A stretch of 14,336 nucleotides of DNA from JAWXCH01 sp034440595 (lineage in GTDB: Bacteria; Planctomycetota; Planctomycetia; Pirellulales; JALHPA01). The notes below the pieces were generated by a model that saw only the letters and a list, made by a program, of their open reading frames with translations, was not told the origin of the DNA and ran no database searches. The position numbers were made by a program, and so were the translations under genes. Shown here one piece after another: positions 1 to 6,796 of this stretch (position 1 is its first letter; each line of letters begins with the position of its first letter). Where the stretch lies: the NCBI GenBank assembly GCA_034440595.1, contig JAWXCH010000192.1, positions 1 through 14,336 on the forward strand, in the 5' to 3' direction.

Positions 1-2
1 CA

Positions 3-1226
3 TGGGATTTGCAAAAACCGCAGACAGGGGCGGTTTCTCAAGCATATCCACCGGAAACACGCGGGGGATTTCCTTTAGCGTTCTCGCCCAATTTGTCCCT
101 GGTGGCCATCTATACACGAGCGGGAGGCTCGGTGCCAAATGGCGGCTTTCAGATCGTTGTGCAAGATTTGGCGCGGCAGCGGGAAGTAGCTCGATTTCAA
201 ACCATTGGGGGCAGCGCGGTCACCGGTGGGCAGTTCGCGGGCTACGGAAATCTGTTTTTGGAAGCGAGCAGTAATCGTATCGCAATGTGGGACACGCTGA
301 CGGCCAAGTCCATCACGCCTATGCCAAAGCTCACGAACGGCTCGCGGTTGACGGCAGCGACCTGCTCGCCGGACGGGCGGTTGATCGCCTGGGCCGAAAC
401 CATCCCCCCGACCGCGGTGATGCTCCGGATGCAAGAGGGGGGCACCAAAGATCGGCCAAGAGCACTCCTGCCTGCGTCTGCCATTTCACCGGACCAATCG
501 ACTGCCGCGCAAGCGCTCATTCGCGTGTACGATGTTTTAGCCGATATGGAGGTTGCACGATTTTCCGCGCACCACGGACAAGTATTTGCACTGAGCATGA
601 ACTTGGATGGCAAGCAGCCGATGCTGGTCTCAGGGAGTCAGGACACGACCATTTTGCTGTGGGACTTAAAGCCGGTCATGGAGAAACTCCGCACGAACAC
701 ACCAAGCTTGGATCCGCAACAGATTGAAGCACATTGGACCGAGCTTGGCTCACCGGACCCAGGCAGAGTGCAACGTGCCGTCTGGAAGTTGGCCACGGCG
801 CAAAGCGAAAGTTTGGCGATCTTGCAAGAACGCATAAAGCCAGTTCCAGTGGATGAGCAGACGAGCAATCAGATTGCACAACTGGTTTTGCAAATGGACG
901 ACGACCAATTTACCCTGCGCGAGCAAGCCAGCGAACAAGCTGCCGCTTTGGGAGAGAACGCGGAACCGTTCTTACGCGAGGCGTTGCAAACGTCAGAATC
1001 CGCTGAGGTACGATACCGAATCCGTCAGTTGCTGGATCAGTTCGCCGCCAAGCCACTCGTCGTGCCAGTTGACCAGCTTCGCGCGATTCGCGCGGTACAG
1101 ATTCTGCAACAGGTCAATTCGCCCGAGGCTCGAGAGTTGTTGAAAGAACTGTCGACCGGTGCTCCCGAGGCACGACTCACCCAGGCTGCCGTTGCGGCTC
1201 TGGAGAGTTTGCCTGCCGAAAAGTAG
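3..1226 (+). CDS. WD40-repeat protein with helical C-terminal domain (3' part only)
   Basis: The reading frame is open to the left edge, so the gene is cut and its true start lies outside. The first full codons read W-D-L-Q, the end of a WD40 blade, so the in-frame TTG at 9 is internal. A second clear blade end, SGSQDTTILLWDL, closes near residue 220 of the fragment. Blades between them (for example SPDGRLIAWAE) are degenerate. From about residue 235 to the end, the chain is rich in Glu, Gln, Ala and Leu and looks alpha-helical and HEAT-like (RVQRAVWKLA, EVRYRIRQLLDQF). I know this type of tail from planctomycete WD40 proteins, where its role is not established. WD40 propellers are usually scaffolds for protein contacts. 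The stop lies 23 bp from the convergent panC stop. Confidence is high for the family; the function is unknown. Confidence 0.85.
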   Translation, partial: WDLQKPQTGAVSQAYPPETRGGFPLAFSPNLSLVAIYTRAGGSVPNGGFQIVVQDLARQREVARFQTIGGSAVTGGQFAGYGNLFLEASSNRIAMWDTLTAKSITPMPKLTNGSRLTAATCSPDGRLIAWAETIPPTAVMLRMQEGGTKDRPRALLPASAISPDQSTAAQALIRVYDVLADMEVARFSAHHGQVFALSMNLDGKQPMLVSGSQDTTILLWDLKPVMEKLRTNTPSLDPQQIEAHWTELGSPDPGRVQRAVWKLATAQSESLAILQERIKPVPVDEQTSNQIAQLVLQMDDDQFTLREQASEQAAALGENAEPFLREALQTSESAEVRYRIRQLLDQFAAKPLVVPVDQLRAIRAVQILQQVNSPEARELLKELSTGAPEARLTQAAVAALESLPAEK

Positions 1227-1249
1227 ATTCGCGACTTCGCCAGATTGGT

Positions 1250-2101
1250 CTACTCCGCACGCAAAATCATATTGTCAATCAGGCGCGTCGTACCCACGCG
1301 GGCAGCCACCAGTGCCTCTGTGCCAGGGCCGACGATGGGCCGAGGCGTTAGCGTTTTGGAATCGACAATCGCTATATAGTCGATGACGATCTCGGGTTCC
1401 GTTTCGATTGTTTCACGCATGGCACGCTCAATCAGCGCGGTGGAAGTCTCGCCTTGCTCCTGGACGAGCCGCAATGCCTTTTGCAGGCTCTGCGGAATGA
1501 CGAGCGCACTGCGACGCTCTTCGGCACTGAGATAAGCGTTGCGCGAACTGAGTGCCAAGCCGTCGCTGTCGCGAACGGTCGGACAGACGCGGATTTCCAC
1601 CGGCATGTTCAGGTCCGCTACCATCTGGCGAATGACCGCTGCCTGCTGAAAATCTTTCTGGCCAAAAAAAGCCACGTCGGCACCGACGGCGTTGAGCAGT
1701 TTGGCCACGACAGTAGAAACGCCGCGAAAATGGTGCGGGCGGACCTCACCTTCCCACGGCGCAGTAATGCCGGTCACTTCCACCGTCGTGCATTCGCCAG
1801 CCGGGTACATCTCTTCGGTCGTCGGTGCAAAAACCAAATCGGTGCGAGCGCCGCTGAGCAGTTGCATGTCCTCGTCCAGTCGCCGAGGGTAGCGCGAAAA
1901 ATCCTCGTTGGGACCAAACTGTGTTGGATTGACAAAGATCGTGACCACAGTGAAGTCGCACTCGCTGCTGGCAGCCTGCACCAGACTGAGGTGTCCGGCG
2001 TGGAGGGCACCCATCGTGGGGACCACTCCAACTCTCTGGCCAGCGGCGCGTGCCCGGCGGACAGCCTGACGTAGTTCGGCAATGGTAGTAACGATGGGCA
2101 T
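1250..2101 (-). CDS. panC: pantothenate synthetase (pantoate--beta-alanine ligase)
   Basis: PanC joins pantoate and beta-alanine using ATP, through a pantoyl-adenylate, in the last step of vitamin B5 and CoA precursor synthesis in the cytoplasm. The HIGH-type nucleotide motif is at residues 28-37 (PTMGALHAGH). Other family blocks are NPTQFGPNEDFSRYPR, the FFGQKDFQQ segment and DGLALSSRNAYL. The length of 283 residues is normal. I chose the ATG at 2101 because the family begins about ten residues before the first helix. The frame stays open upstream to a TTG at 2137, one base after the folK stop, which would add 12 unconserved residues. No convincing Shine-Dalgarno site precedes the ATG. It sits 37 bp behind folK and is probably co-transcribed with it. 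It converges on the WD40 gene with a 23-bp gap and no obvious terminator hairpin. Confidence 0.96.
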   Translation of the reverse strand: MPIVTTIAELRQAVRRARAAGQRVGVVPTMGALHAGHLSLVQAASSECDFTVVTIFVNPTQFGPNEDFSRYPRRLDEDMQLLSGARTDLVFAPTTEEMYPAGECTTVEVTGITAPWEGEVRPHHFRGVSTVVAKLLNAVGADVAFFGQKDFQQAAVIRQMVADLNMPVEIRVCPTVRDSDGLALSSRNAYLSAEERRSALVIPQSLQKALRLVQEQGETSTALIERAMRETIETEPEIVIDYIAIVDSKTLTPRPIVGPGTEALVAARVGTTRLIDNMILRAE

Positions 2102-2138
2102 GCGAGAATGATCACCAATTTTTACGATCGAAGGCAAC

Positions 2139-2612
2139 TCAATCTTGCAAATTTACCAGTTGCTGCAGCAATTGGGAAATGGTCAGCCCATTGGTGGGAT
2201 GAATCATCTCAGGTGCCACTTCAGCAGCCGGTTCAAGCACAAACCGCCGCGTGGTCATGAGCGGGTGAGGCACCTTTAGCTCTGGCAGGTCAATCTGCCG
2301 GTCACCATAGAGCAACAAATCCAGGTCGATCGTGCGTGGCCCCCAGTGTTCTTGGCGGATACGGCCAAGTGAGTCTTCAACCTGCTGCAACAGTTGCAAG
2401 AGAGACAATGCGGAAAGTTCGGTTTTGATGACGGCCGCACCGTTGAGAAAAGCCGACTGCCCAGCGGGACCACCAACCGGTTCGGTTTCGTGCCACTGAC
2501 TGACGGCCAGCAGACGCACATCCGGCGTATCGCGCAGCATCAATACCGCGCGATCCAGCGTATCGGCTCGGTTCCCCAGATTCGATCCAAGTGCGATCAG
2601 ACAGGCGGTCAT
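2139..2612 (-). CDS. folK: HPPK: 6-hydroxymethyl-7,8-dihydropterin pyrophosphokinase
   Basis: FolK transfers pyrophosphate from ATP to 6-hydroxymethyl-7,8-dihydropterin, the step before dihydropteroate synthase in folate synthesis. The protein has 157 residues, normal for a single-domain HPPK. The N-terminal IALGSNLGNR (residues 6-15), the ETEPVGGPAGQSAFLN substrate loop (42-57) and the HPPK signature HWGPRTIDLDLLLYG (89-103), with its metal-binding D-x-D, are all present. The PHPLMTTRRFVLEPAAE block (115-131) follows the family. The ATG at 2612 is the natural start, as family members begin a few residues before ALGSN. No clear Shine-Dalgarno site is visible. It is the first gene of a folK-panC pair. 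A folate gene beside a pantothenate gene is a common pairing of cofactor pathways in bacteria. Confidence 0.96.
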   Translation of the reverse strand: MTACLIALGSNLGNRADTLDRAVLMLRDTPDVRLLAVSQWHETEPVGGPAGQSAFLNGAAVIKTELSALSLLQLLQQVEDSLGRIRQEHWGPRTIDLDLLLYGDRQIDLPELKVPHPLMTTRRFVLEPAAEVAPEMIHPTNGLTISQLLQQLVNLQD

Positions 2613-3137
2613 ACGAAATCAGTGCCTGTGACGAAACCACGTGCGGTTATTGACAGGTAGCACACTAAATACCGGCACACTGTAACTATTGCGAACGGTG
2701 GAGGGGACCTCCGAGTCACGACCTGAGCCGTCGACTATCGATCCCTACAGTCATCGCCCCCCTATCCTCTCGCAATATCTATCAGTCGAAAATACAATGT
2801 GCGCAAACCGATTCAATCCACTAGGCGATCATGCGGTAGTGCTGCTCAAAGAGCCAGACCGACCGAAAGCAGCGTGGAGTTGGAACCGTGGAATGGAAAA
2901 CCGCACCGCGAAAAACAATGAACCGCCGCGTAACTTGCAGCGAGGTGAAGTGCAATTCAAATCCTACTCGGCTCATTGTGGTGCTCGAAACAATTTTGTC
3001 AAGCAACCCGAACCAAGAACACGAAATCGCTCCGGACAATCCAACAGGATAGCGGCAAGCCGCGAGAATAACTGCAGCGAGCAACCGTGTAAAACTTGTT
3101 CGTGCAAAACGCCGGGCGCAAAAACTCAAGCAGCGGC
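2613..3137. other. intergenic DNA without a supportable gene
   Basis: This stretch of about 525 bp lies upstream of folK. Open frames exist on both strands, but their translations are low-complexity mixtures of Arg, Asn, Ser and Pro with no recognisable domain, and none has a ribosome binding site. One small perfect stem is seen at 2700-2712 (GGAGG, 3-base loop, CCTCC). A TTGACA at 2650-2655 on the + strand has no -10 box at a proper distance. I could not find a consensus promoter for folK on the - strand. Confidence 0.5.
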
Positions 3138-3335
3138 TTAACGAGACGCTGGTCGAATCGGACTGCCGTTTTGCGGCGTTACCGTCGCGTTGGCTCGATT
3201 GACGGTGATTGCTGTAGCGCTGGCCGAAACTGGGGCCTGAATTGCCACGCGATTCGGACAAACGTGCGCGGATGGAGCTGCTGGCATGCCACAGGCACCG
3301 GACATCAAGACAACTGATATGGCGAATGCTTGCAT
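3138..3335 (-). CDS. small putative secreted protein, unrecognised
   Basis: This is a 65-residue frame starting at ATG 3335, with an AAAGG Shine-Dalgarno-like site nine bases upstream. The N-terminus (MQAFAISVVLMSGACGMP) is hydrophobic and then Ala/Ser-rich, resembling a short secretion signal, though it lacks the usual positive residues. The Cys sits in a poor lipobox. The rest is Ala, Val, Thr and Pro-rich (APVSASATAITVNRANATV), as in small exported planctomycete proteins. A possible promoter lies 72 bases upstream (3407-3435). The frame stays open upstream to a GTG at 3419, but that would bury the signal-like segment. I recognise no family. It may equally be a chance frame. Confidence 0.3.
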   Translation of the reverse strand: MQAFAISVVLMSGACGMPAAPSAHVCPNRVAIQAPVSASATAITVNRANATVTPQNGSPIRPASR

Positions 3336-3406
3336 GGTCTGGAGCCTTTCACGCGAACGTCCTTGTCGAAGAAAGGTGCAAGTTGTTGTACAACCATGCA
3401 CAGCCC

Positions 3407-3435
3407 TATTTATCGGCACTTTGATACGCAGGCAA
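3407..3435 (-). promoter_or_regulatory. possible sigma70-like promoter for the small secreted ORF
   Basis: On the - strand, TTGCCT (3435-3430) and TAAATA (3412-3407) are separated by exactly 17 bases. The -35 box matches consensus at four of six positions and the -10 box only at three. It points at the 3335 start. The evidence is weak. Confidence 0.25.
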
Positions 3436-3540
3436 TAACGCCAATTGCCGAGACAGAAAATGTTGCTGCACTTCGCACGGGAACAGTGGATTTCCTATCT
3501 GCCCTGAATCGCCACGGCGAGACTTCCTATTTCGGCTAAC

Positions 3541-3568
3541 TTGTCTAAGATACCGCGGATTGTATGAT
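3541..3568 (+). promoter_or_regulatory. probable sigma70-like promoter for the HExxH membrane protein
   Basis: TTGTCT at 3541-3546 and TATGAT at 3563-3568 are separated by 16 bases. The -10 box matches TATAAT at five of six positions and the -35 box matches TTGACA at four. It ends 59 bases before the GTG start at 3628, with an otherwise featureless leader. Confidence 0.45.
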
Positions 3569-3614
3569 AGCATAGAGAAACCGCGCGACCTCTCGAACGG
3601 TTCTCTGAAGAAAC

Positions 3615-3620
3615 AAGGGA
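3615..3620 (+). promoter_or_regulatory. Shine-Dalgarno site deciding a GTG start
   Basis: AAGGGA lies seven bases upstream of the GTG at 3628. This supports GTG as the start in preference to later in-frame ATG codons, which would remove the first membrane segment. Confidence 0.5.
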
Positions 3621-3627
3621 TCACGCG

Positions 3628-4035
3628 GTGTCTGGATTTCGCTGGATCGTTACGCCGCTCTGCATCCTCTGGGCTTCCCCCGGTACACTGCTCGGCCTGA
3701 CCATCGGCCTTGCTAGCATACCCTGGCGCGGTCGCATGCAGCGAGTCGGACGCGTGCTGGAATTCTGGGGCCCGCCAATCGCCTTGGTTCTGCGGCGACT
3801 TCCGCCGTTGCGGGGTGCCGCCGCTGTCACCTTCGGTCACGTAGTGCTAGGCCGGTCGCTGGCGGATCTGAATTGCACCCGTGCGCATGAGTTGGTCCAC
3901 GTTCGCCAGTACGAACGCTGGGGGCCGTTCTTCATTCCGGCCTACTTGCTCTGCTGGCTGGTGCTGCGCATTCGCGGGCGAGATGGATATTGGGACAATC
4001 CGTTCGAGCGCCAGGCTTACGAAGAGGCACCGTAG
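3628..4035 (+). CDS. small membrane protein with HExxH (zincin-like) motif
   Basis: A 135-residue protein starting at GTG, with an AAGGGA site seven bases upstream. Residues about 6-30 are hydrophobic (WIVTPLCILWASPGTLLGLT) and residues about 108-120 (FFIPAYLLCWLVLR) form a second membrane-associated stretch. Between them is AHELVHVRQYERWGPF (about 86-101), which contains H-E-x-x-H, the zinc and catalytic signature of zincin metalloproteases, followed by a conserved-looking R-Q-Y-E-R-W. I have seen this HELVHVRQYxRWG pattern in short uncharacterised bacterial membrane proteins. No third zinc ligand is certain, though Glu130 in the C-terminal NPFERQAYEEA segment could serve. Peptidase activity is therefore an inference from the motif alone. 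It stands alone with its own likely promoter (3541-3568) and converges on purU across the 4052-4129 repeat. Confidence 0.75.
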   Translation: MSGFRWIVTPLCILWASPGTLLGLTIGLASIPWRGRMQRVGRVLEFWGPPIALVLRRLPPLRGAAAVTFGHVVLGRSLADLNCTRAHELVHVRQYERWGPFFIPAYLLCWLVLRIRGRDGYWDNPFERQAYEEAP

Positions 4036-4051
4036 AAGTCACTGCCGTAAG

Positions 4052-4129
4052 AACCAGGGGCTAGCGCCCTGTGGCTGATAATATCGAAAGCCTTATACAC
4101 GATCAGCCGAAACGCGCTAGCGTCCGGTT
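4052..4129. repeat. imperfect inverted repeat with CTAGCG core, between convergent genes
   Basis: Arms at 4052-4079 and 4102-4129 match at 21 of 28 positions when the right arm is reverse-complemented. The conserved blocks are AACC at the outer end, GCTAGCGC in the middle and GGCTGAT at the inner end. The loop is 22 bases and AT-rich. It lies in the 128-bp gap between two convergent stops (4035 and 4164), so it could end transcription from both sides. Repeats of this look (GCTAGCG with GGCTGAT) are, to my knowledge, common between planctomycete genes; copy number cannot be judged from one window. Confidence 0.7.
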
Positions 4130-4163
4130 ACTTACTTTCGCGACGCTCATACGACGAAGCTAA

Positions 4164-5021
4164 CTACAACGGCCGCGCCACAACACGGTGAAAATGCAGC
4201 AGCACCTCTCCTTCGACAACGCGCCGAACCCCTTCGATCAGGCAATGCGGTTCGTTGTCCTCTTGACCGCGGCGAACGATCTCATCGATCTTCGTTCCAG
4301 GCGGAACGGTGAACGTCGACTGATAGATAATCTGATTCCCTGCGTCCAGCTCTGGCACAATAAAGTGACAGGTCGCACCATAGGTCAGCATCCGGCTGGC
4401 GTACGCGTCGTGATAGGGTCGCATACCGGGAAAGCTGGGTAGCAGGCCATGATGTAGATTAATAATCCGTCCGCCGGCATATTTCCAACAGGCCGCCGCC
4501 GAGAGAACGCGCATATACCGGGCCAGCACCACGTAGTCCACGTCGTACTCGTCCAAGACTTCGACGAGCTTTTCGTCGTCGACGTTACCTTGCTCGTCCC
4601 CTACATTGTGCCAGGGGACATCAAACTGCTCGGCCAGGGCACGGCAATTCGGCCGATTGCCGATCATCACCGCCGCCTCGCCGCGCACCCGTCCATCGCG
4701 AATCGCGCGGAGCAGCGACAACGGAGTCTCCGTGCGTAGTGTCGTACAAATGGCCAATCGCGGTTTACCAACGCGAGCACCAATCGACCAGACGCGAATC
4801 GAAAGCAGTGTCTCCTGTCCAATCTGATGCATGGCCTGCTTCAGATCGTCGAACCGGTCAGTAGGCAGCTCGATCCGCAATAGCATGGCAAAGAGTCGCT
4901 CTTCGTCATGGTCATACATCTGGATCTCAGCGATGTTCGCCCCCTGCCCGGTCACGTAGTGAATGATCGGGTCGGCCAAACCGCGATTGTCCGGGCCAAC
5001 GGCTGAGATGATGACTTGCAT
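4164..5021 (-). CDS. purU: formyltetrahydrofolate deformylase
   Basis: PurU hydrolyses 10-formyl-THF to formate and THF, balancing one-carbon pools and supplying formate for purine synthesis. The protein has 285 residues. An N-terminal ACT-type regulatory domain (about 1-80: VGPDNRGLADPIIHYVTGQG) is followed by a formyl-transferase fold. The latter carries ARYMRVLS (168-175), NLHHGLLPSF (188-197), RPYHDAY and GATCHFIVPELDAG (215-228). Asn188, His190 and Asp226 match the catalytic triad positions. E. coli-type enzymes have Ser where this one has Gly192 in the HHGLLP stretch, a mild deviation. I chose ATG 5021 because the ACT domain starts at once; the longer frame to 5099 would overlap the upstream gene and adds no conserved residues. 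It is 53 bp behind the amidotransferase and probably in one transcript with it. No clear Shine-Dalgarno site is seen. Confidence 0.93.
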   Translation of the reverse strand: MQVIISAVGPDNRGLADPIIHYVTGQGANIAEIQMYDHDEERLFAMLLRIELPTDRFDDLKQAMHQIGQETLLSIRVWSIGARVGKPRLAICTTLRTETPLSLLRAIRDGRVRGEAAVMIGNRPNCRALAEQFDVPWHNVGDEQGNVDDEKLVEVLDEYDVDYVVLARYMRVLSAAACWKYAGGRIINLHHGLLPSFPGMRPYHDAYASRMLTYGATCHFIVPELDAGNQIIYQSTFTVPPGTKIDEIVRRGQEDNEPHCLIEGVRRVVEGEVLLHFHRVVARPL

Positions 5022-5074
5022 TGCGTGTACTTGAAATCTGGAAACGCCAATCGATGCGACCGGCAGTTGCTTAA

Positions 5075-5815
5075 TTATACCTGACTTTGTTGCTGGCAAA
5101 GATCGGCAAAACGGCCAAAGACCCTGCGACCAAAGCTTAGCATGCGGGGCAGTGCCTCGACCAACTCGGCACGAATTTTGGCAGGATCGATATAATCCAG
5201 CGCCGCCACCTCGCAGGAATTCTCTGGTTCTTCCAGCCAGGTCTCAACCATATCGGTCGAGACCTCCATGTGAAACTGCAACCCATAAGCGTTTGCCCCA
5301 TAGCCAAATGCCTGCGCCCGGCAAACTGGGCTGGTCGCCAGCAGCCGACTCCCATCAGGCAGATCAAACGTGTCACCGTGCCACTGAAAAACCGTCTCCT
5401 GCCGGGCACTGCCAACAAACAACGGATCGATCATGCCCGCATCGGTCAGGTCCAACGGGTACCAACCGATCTCCTTTGTTTTGTTCGGGTACACCTTGGC
5501 ACCGAGCGCTTTGGCCAGTAACTGCGAGCCAAGGCAGATACCGAGTACAGGCAACTGCTGCTCGATGGCACTGCGAATCCAGTGCAGCTCTTCGGCCAGA
5601 GCAGGAAACTGCTCAGTCTGGTCCACATTCATCGGGCCACCCAGGATGACCAAGCCAGCGGAATCGTCCAAAATTCGCTCTCGATCGAGATCCGCAAGCG
5701 CGCCCGGCTTCAGAACATCGATCTGCCGCACCGATAGCTCTCGCTGCTGAAATAACTCAGCCAGCAGGCCCAGCCCCTCATGCGGGACATGTTGAAAGAC
5801 AAGGATTGGTTTCAT
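5075..5815 (-). CDS. class I glutamine amidotransferase (GMP synthase-like GATase1)
   Basis: A 246-residue stand-alone GATase1 domain, which hydrolyses glutamine and passes ammonia to an acceptor. The oxyanion strand VILGGPMNV (57-64), the nucleophile elbow GICLGSQ with Cys94, and the LQFHMEVS block with His182 and Glu184 give a complete catalytic triad. WHGDTFDLP (145-153) is typical of the COG0518 group that resembles the GuaA amidotransferase half. There is no fused synthetase domain, so it is not GMP synthase itself and the acceptor is unknown. The start is ATG 5815, directly before the first beta strand, with only an AGG triplet as a weak ribosome site. It leads purU on the same strand. 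The pairing suggests nitrogen or one-carbon metabolism but does not prove it. Confidence 0.88.
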   Translation of the reverse strand: MKPILVFQHVPHEGLGLLAELFQQRELSVRQIDVLKPGALADLDRERILDDSAGLVILGGPMNVDQTEQFPALAEELHWIRSAIEQQLPVLGICLGSQLLAKALGAKVYPNKTKEIGWYPLDLTDAGMIDPLFVGSARQETVFQWHGDTFDLPDGSRLLATSPVCRAQAFGYGANAYGLQFHMEVSTDMVETWLEEPENSCEVAALDYIDPAKIRAELVEALPRMLSFGRRVFGRFADLCQQQSQV

Positions 5816-6220
5816 CAGAACAACCCTAGCTGACAGGCTACGGGGAATGAAGGCTCGAACTATTGTAGGGAATTCGGGCAGTTTGGAAACAGAGGCGAAG
5901 GAGTTCGCGCAAAGGCGAGAAGACGCAAAGAAGACAGGGAACCTGAATGATCTTCGGCGTCCTGGTCTGAAAAATGAGATTGAAACAAGGATACACGGGA
6001 TGAACAGGATTCAAGCACAGAAATCTAATTTGATAATGCCTTCGCTTTCCTTGCGAGCTTTGCGGCTTTGCGTGAAACCCCTACAGCTTAGCGTGATACG
6101 TCGTCGGGAATCCGGCCTCTGGCTTGGGCCGGGCGCTTGGCAATTGGCAGGTCGTTTTGCTAGGCTGATGAGACGCTAATATGACCGGTGCAAAGCAACT
6201 CACTCAACTTATCGACCAAT
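5816..6220. other. divergent intergenic region carrying dispersed-repeat DNA
   Basis: About 400 bp lie between the amidotransferase (-) and the cysteine-cluster gene (+). Most of the centre is the long inverted repeat described separately (5904-6076). To its right is a further stem, CCGGCC (6112-6117) with GGCCGG (6127-6132) around a nine-base loop. I find no consensus promoter for either gene. A continuous frame runs through the repeat from 5847 to 6179, but its translation follows the repeat (KEFAQRREDAKK) and has no domain, so I do not call a gene. Confidence 0.5.
5904..6076. repeat. GCAAAG-type inverted repeat element with GGATGAACAGGATT core
   Basis: The left arm (5904-5930) has the texture CGCAAAGGCGAGAAGACGCAAAG-like, with repeated GCAAAG units. 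The right arm (6049-6076) is its inverse, with CTTTGCGGCTTTGCG. The first 19 paired positions match at 15, and the pairing continues after a one-base slip. The interior holds ACACGGGATGAACAGGATT (5994-6012). I recognise both word types from dispersed non-coding repeats found in many environmental genomes. No transposase or target duplication is visible, so it is best described as a non-autonomous or decayed repeat unit. Confidence 0.6.
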
Positions 6221-6676
6221 ATGGCCACTGCCGAACTTCCTGTCGTAGCTCCCAAGATCAAACCGCGGCGTGAAGATGTCCCGGCCGATGTCGTCCTCTG
6301 CGAACATTGCACGGCCAAGTGCTGCCGGTACTTTGCCCTGCCGATCGACAAGCCGGAAGATCGCCAGGCGTTTGATTACATCCGCTGGTTCTTGCTGCAC
6401 GAGCATGCCACGGTGTTTGTCGACGAGGGAGACTGGTATCTGTTGGTCCATACCCCCTGCAAACACCTGCGGGCCGATCACTTGTGCGGAATCTACACAA
6501 CTCGGCCACCCATCTGCCGCGAATACACCACCGACAACTGCGAATACGAAGACGACTGGGTTTACGACCAGTACTTTGAGACCGCCGAACAGGTGGTCGA
6601 ATTTGTCGAAGCCACACTCGGTTCGCTGGAAGGAAACATTCGCAGCCCAAAGCCACCGCTACTCCCGTTGTTGTAA
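6221..6676 (+). CDS. YkgJ-family cysteine-cluster protein
   Basis: A 151-residue cytoplasmic protein of the CxxCxxCC (YkgJ, UPF0153) type, thought to bind zinc or an iron-sulfur centre. The first cluster is C-E-H-C-T-A-K-C-C at residues 27-35, followed by the typical RYFALPID. The second part carries HTPCKHL, HLCGIYTTRPPICREY and TDNCEYED, completing the set of metal-binding Cys residues (eight in all). I chose ATG 6221 because the Cys motif follows at the usual distance. A GTG at 6188 would add 11 residues (QSNSLNLSTN), and neither start has a ribosome site. The molecular role of the family is not known. It is 120 bp upstream of hisS on the same strand, with a hairpin between, so co-transcription is uncertain. 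Confidence 0.87.
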   Translation: MATAELPVVAPKIKPRREDVPADVVLCEHCTAKCCRYFALPIDKPEDRQAFDYIRWFLLHEHATVFVDEGDWYLLVHTPCKHLRADHLCGIYTTRPPICREYTTDNCEYEDDWVYDQYFETAEQVVEFVEATLGSLEGNIRSPKPPLLPLL

Positions 6677-6683
6677 TGTAGCA

Positions 6684-6700
6684 GGCACCGTCCCGGTGCC
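6684..6700. repeat. GGCACCG hairpin repeat after the cysteine-cluster gene
   Basis: A perfect 7-bp stem, GGCACCG (6684-6690) and CGGTGCC (6694-6700), with loop TCC, starts eight bases after the stop. The flanking GTAGCAGGCACC word resembles a dispersed repeat I associate with planctomycete intergenic DNA. There is no T-run, so a terminator role is only possible. Confidence 0.5.
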
Positions 6701-6796
6701 GTAGCCGAAGCACGTTGGATTTTCGAGCATACCTGTGTCGATGCCAATTAGCAGATCTTCTGTCACACTTTCTGAACCCTTACTGATCCTCTCGCC

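Noticed and set aside
2650..2655. Perfect TTGACA on the + strand
   Set aside because: No acceptable -10 box 15-19 bases downstream and no supported gene follows.
2689..3141. 150-residue + strand open frame
   Set aside because: Arg/Asn/Ser/Pro-rich translation without domain, signal or ribosome site; it overlaps other equally open frames.
2821..3261. 146-residue - strand open frame overlapping the small secreted candidate
   Set aside because: It begins out of frame with the better small ORF and has Cys/Arg-rich, non-protein-like composition. A frameshifted continuation of the small ORF was considered, but no homology supports it.
3385..3394. Ten-base palindrome GTTGTACAAC as an operator
   Set aside because: Short, single copy, and no regulator gene or firm promoter nearby.
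3406..3840. 144-residue - strand frame
   Set aside because: Antisense to the HExxH membrane gene over half its length, and its composition is that of a shadow frame.
5847..6179. 110-residue + strand frame
   Set aside because: It runs through the inverted repeat; its translation only reflects the repeat.
6181..6270. ATG-initiated 29-codon frame upstream of and overlapping the cysteine-cluster gene, considered as a leader peptide
   Set aside because: No run of regulatory codons, no ribosome site and no attenuator structure after it.
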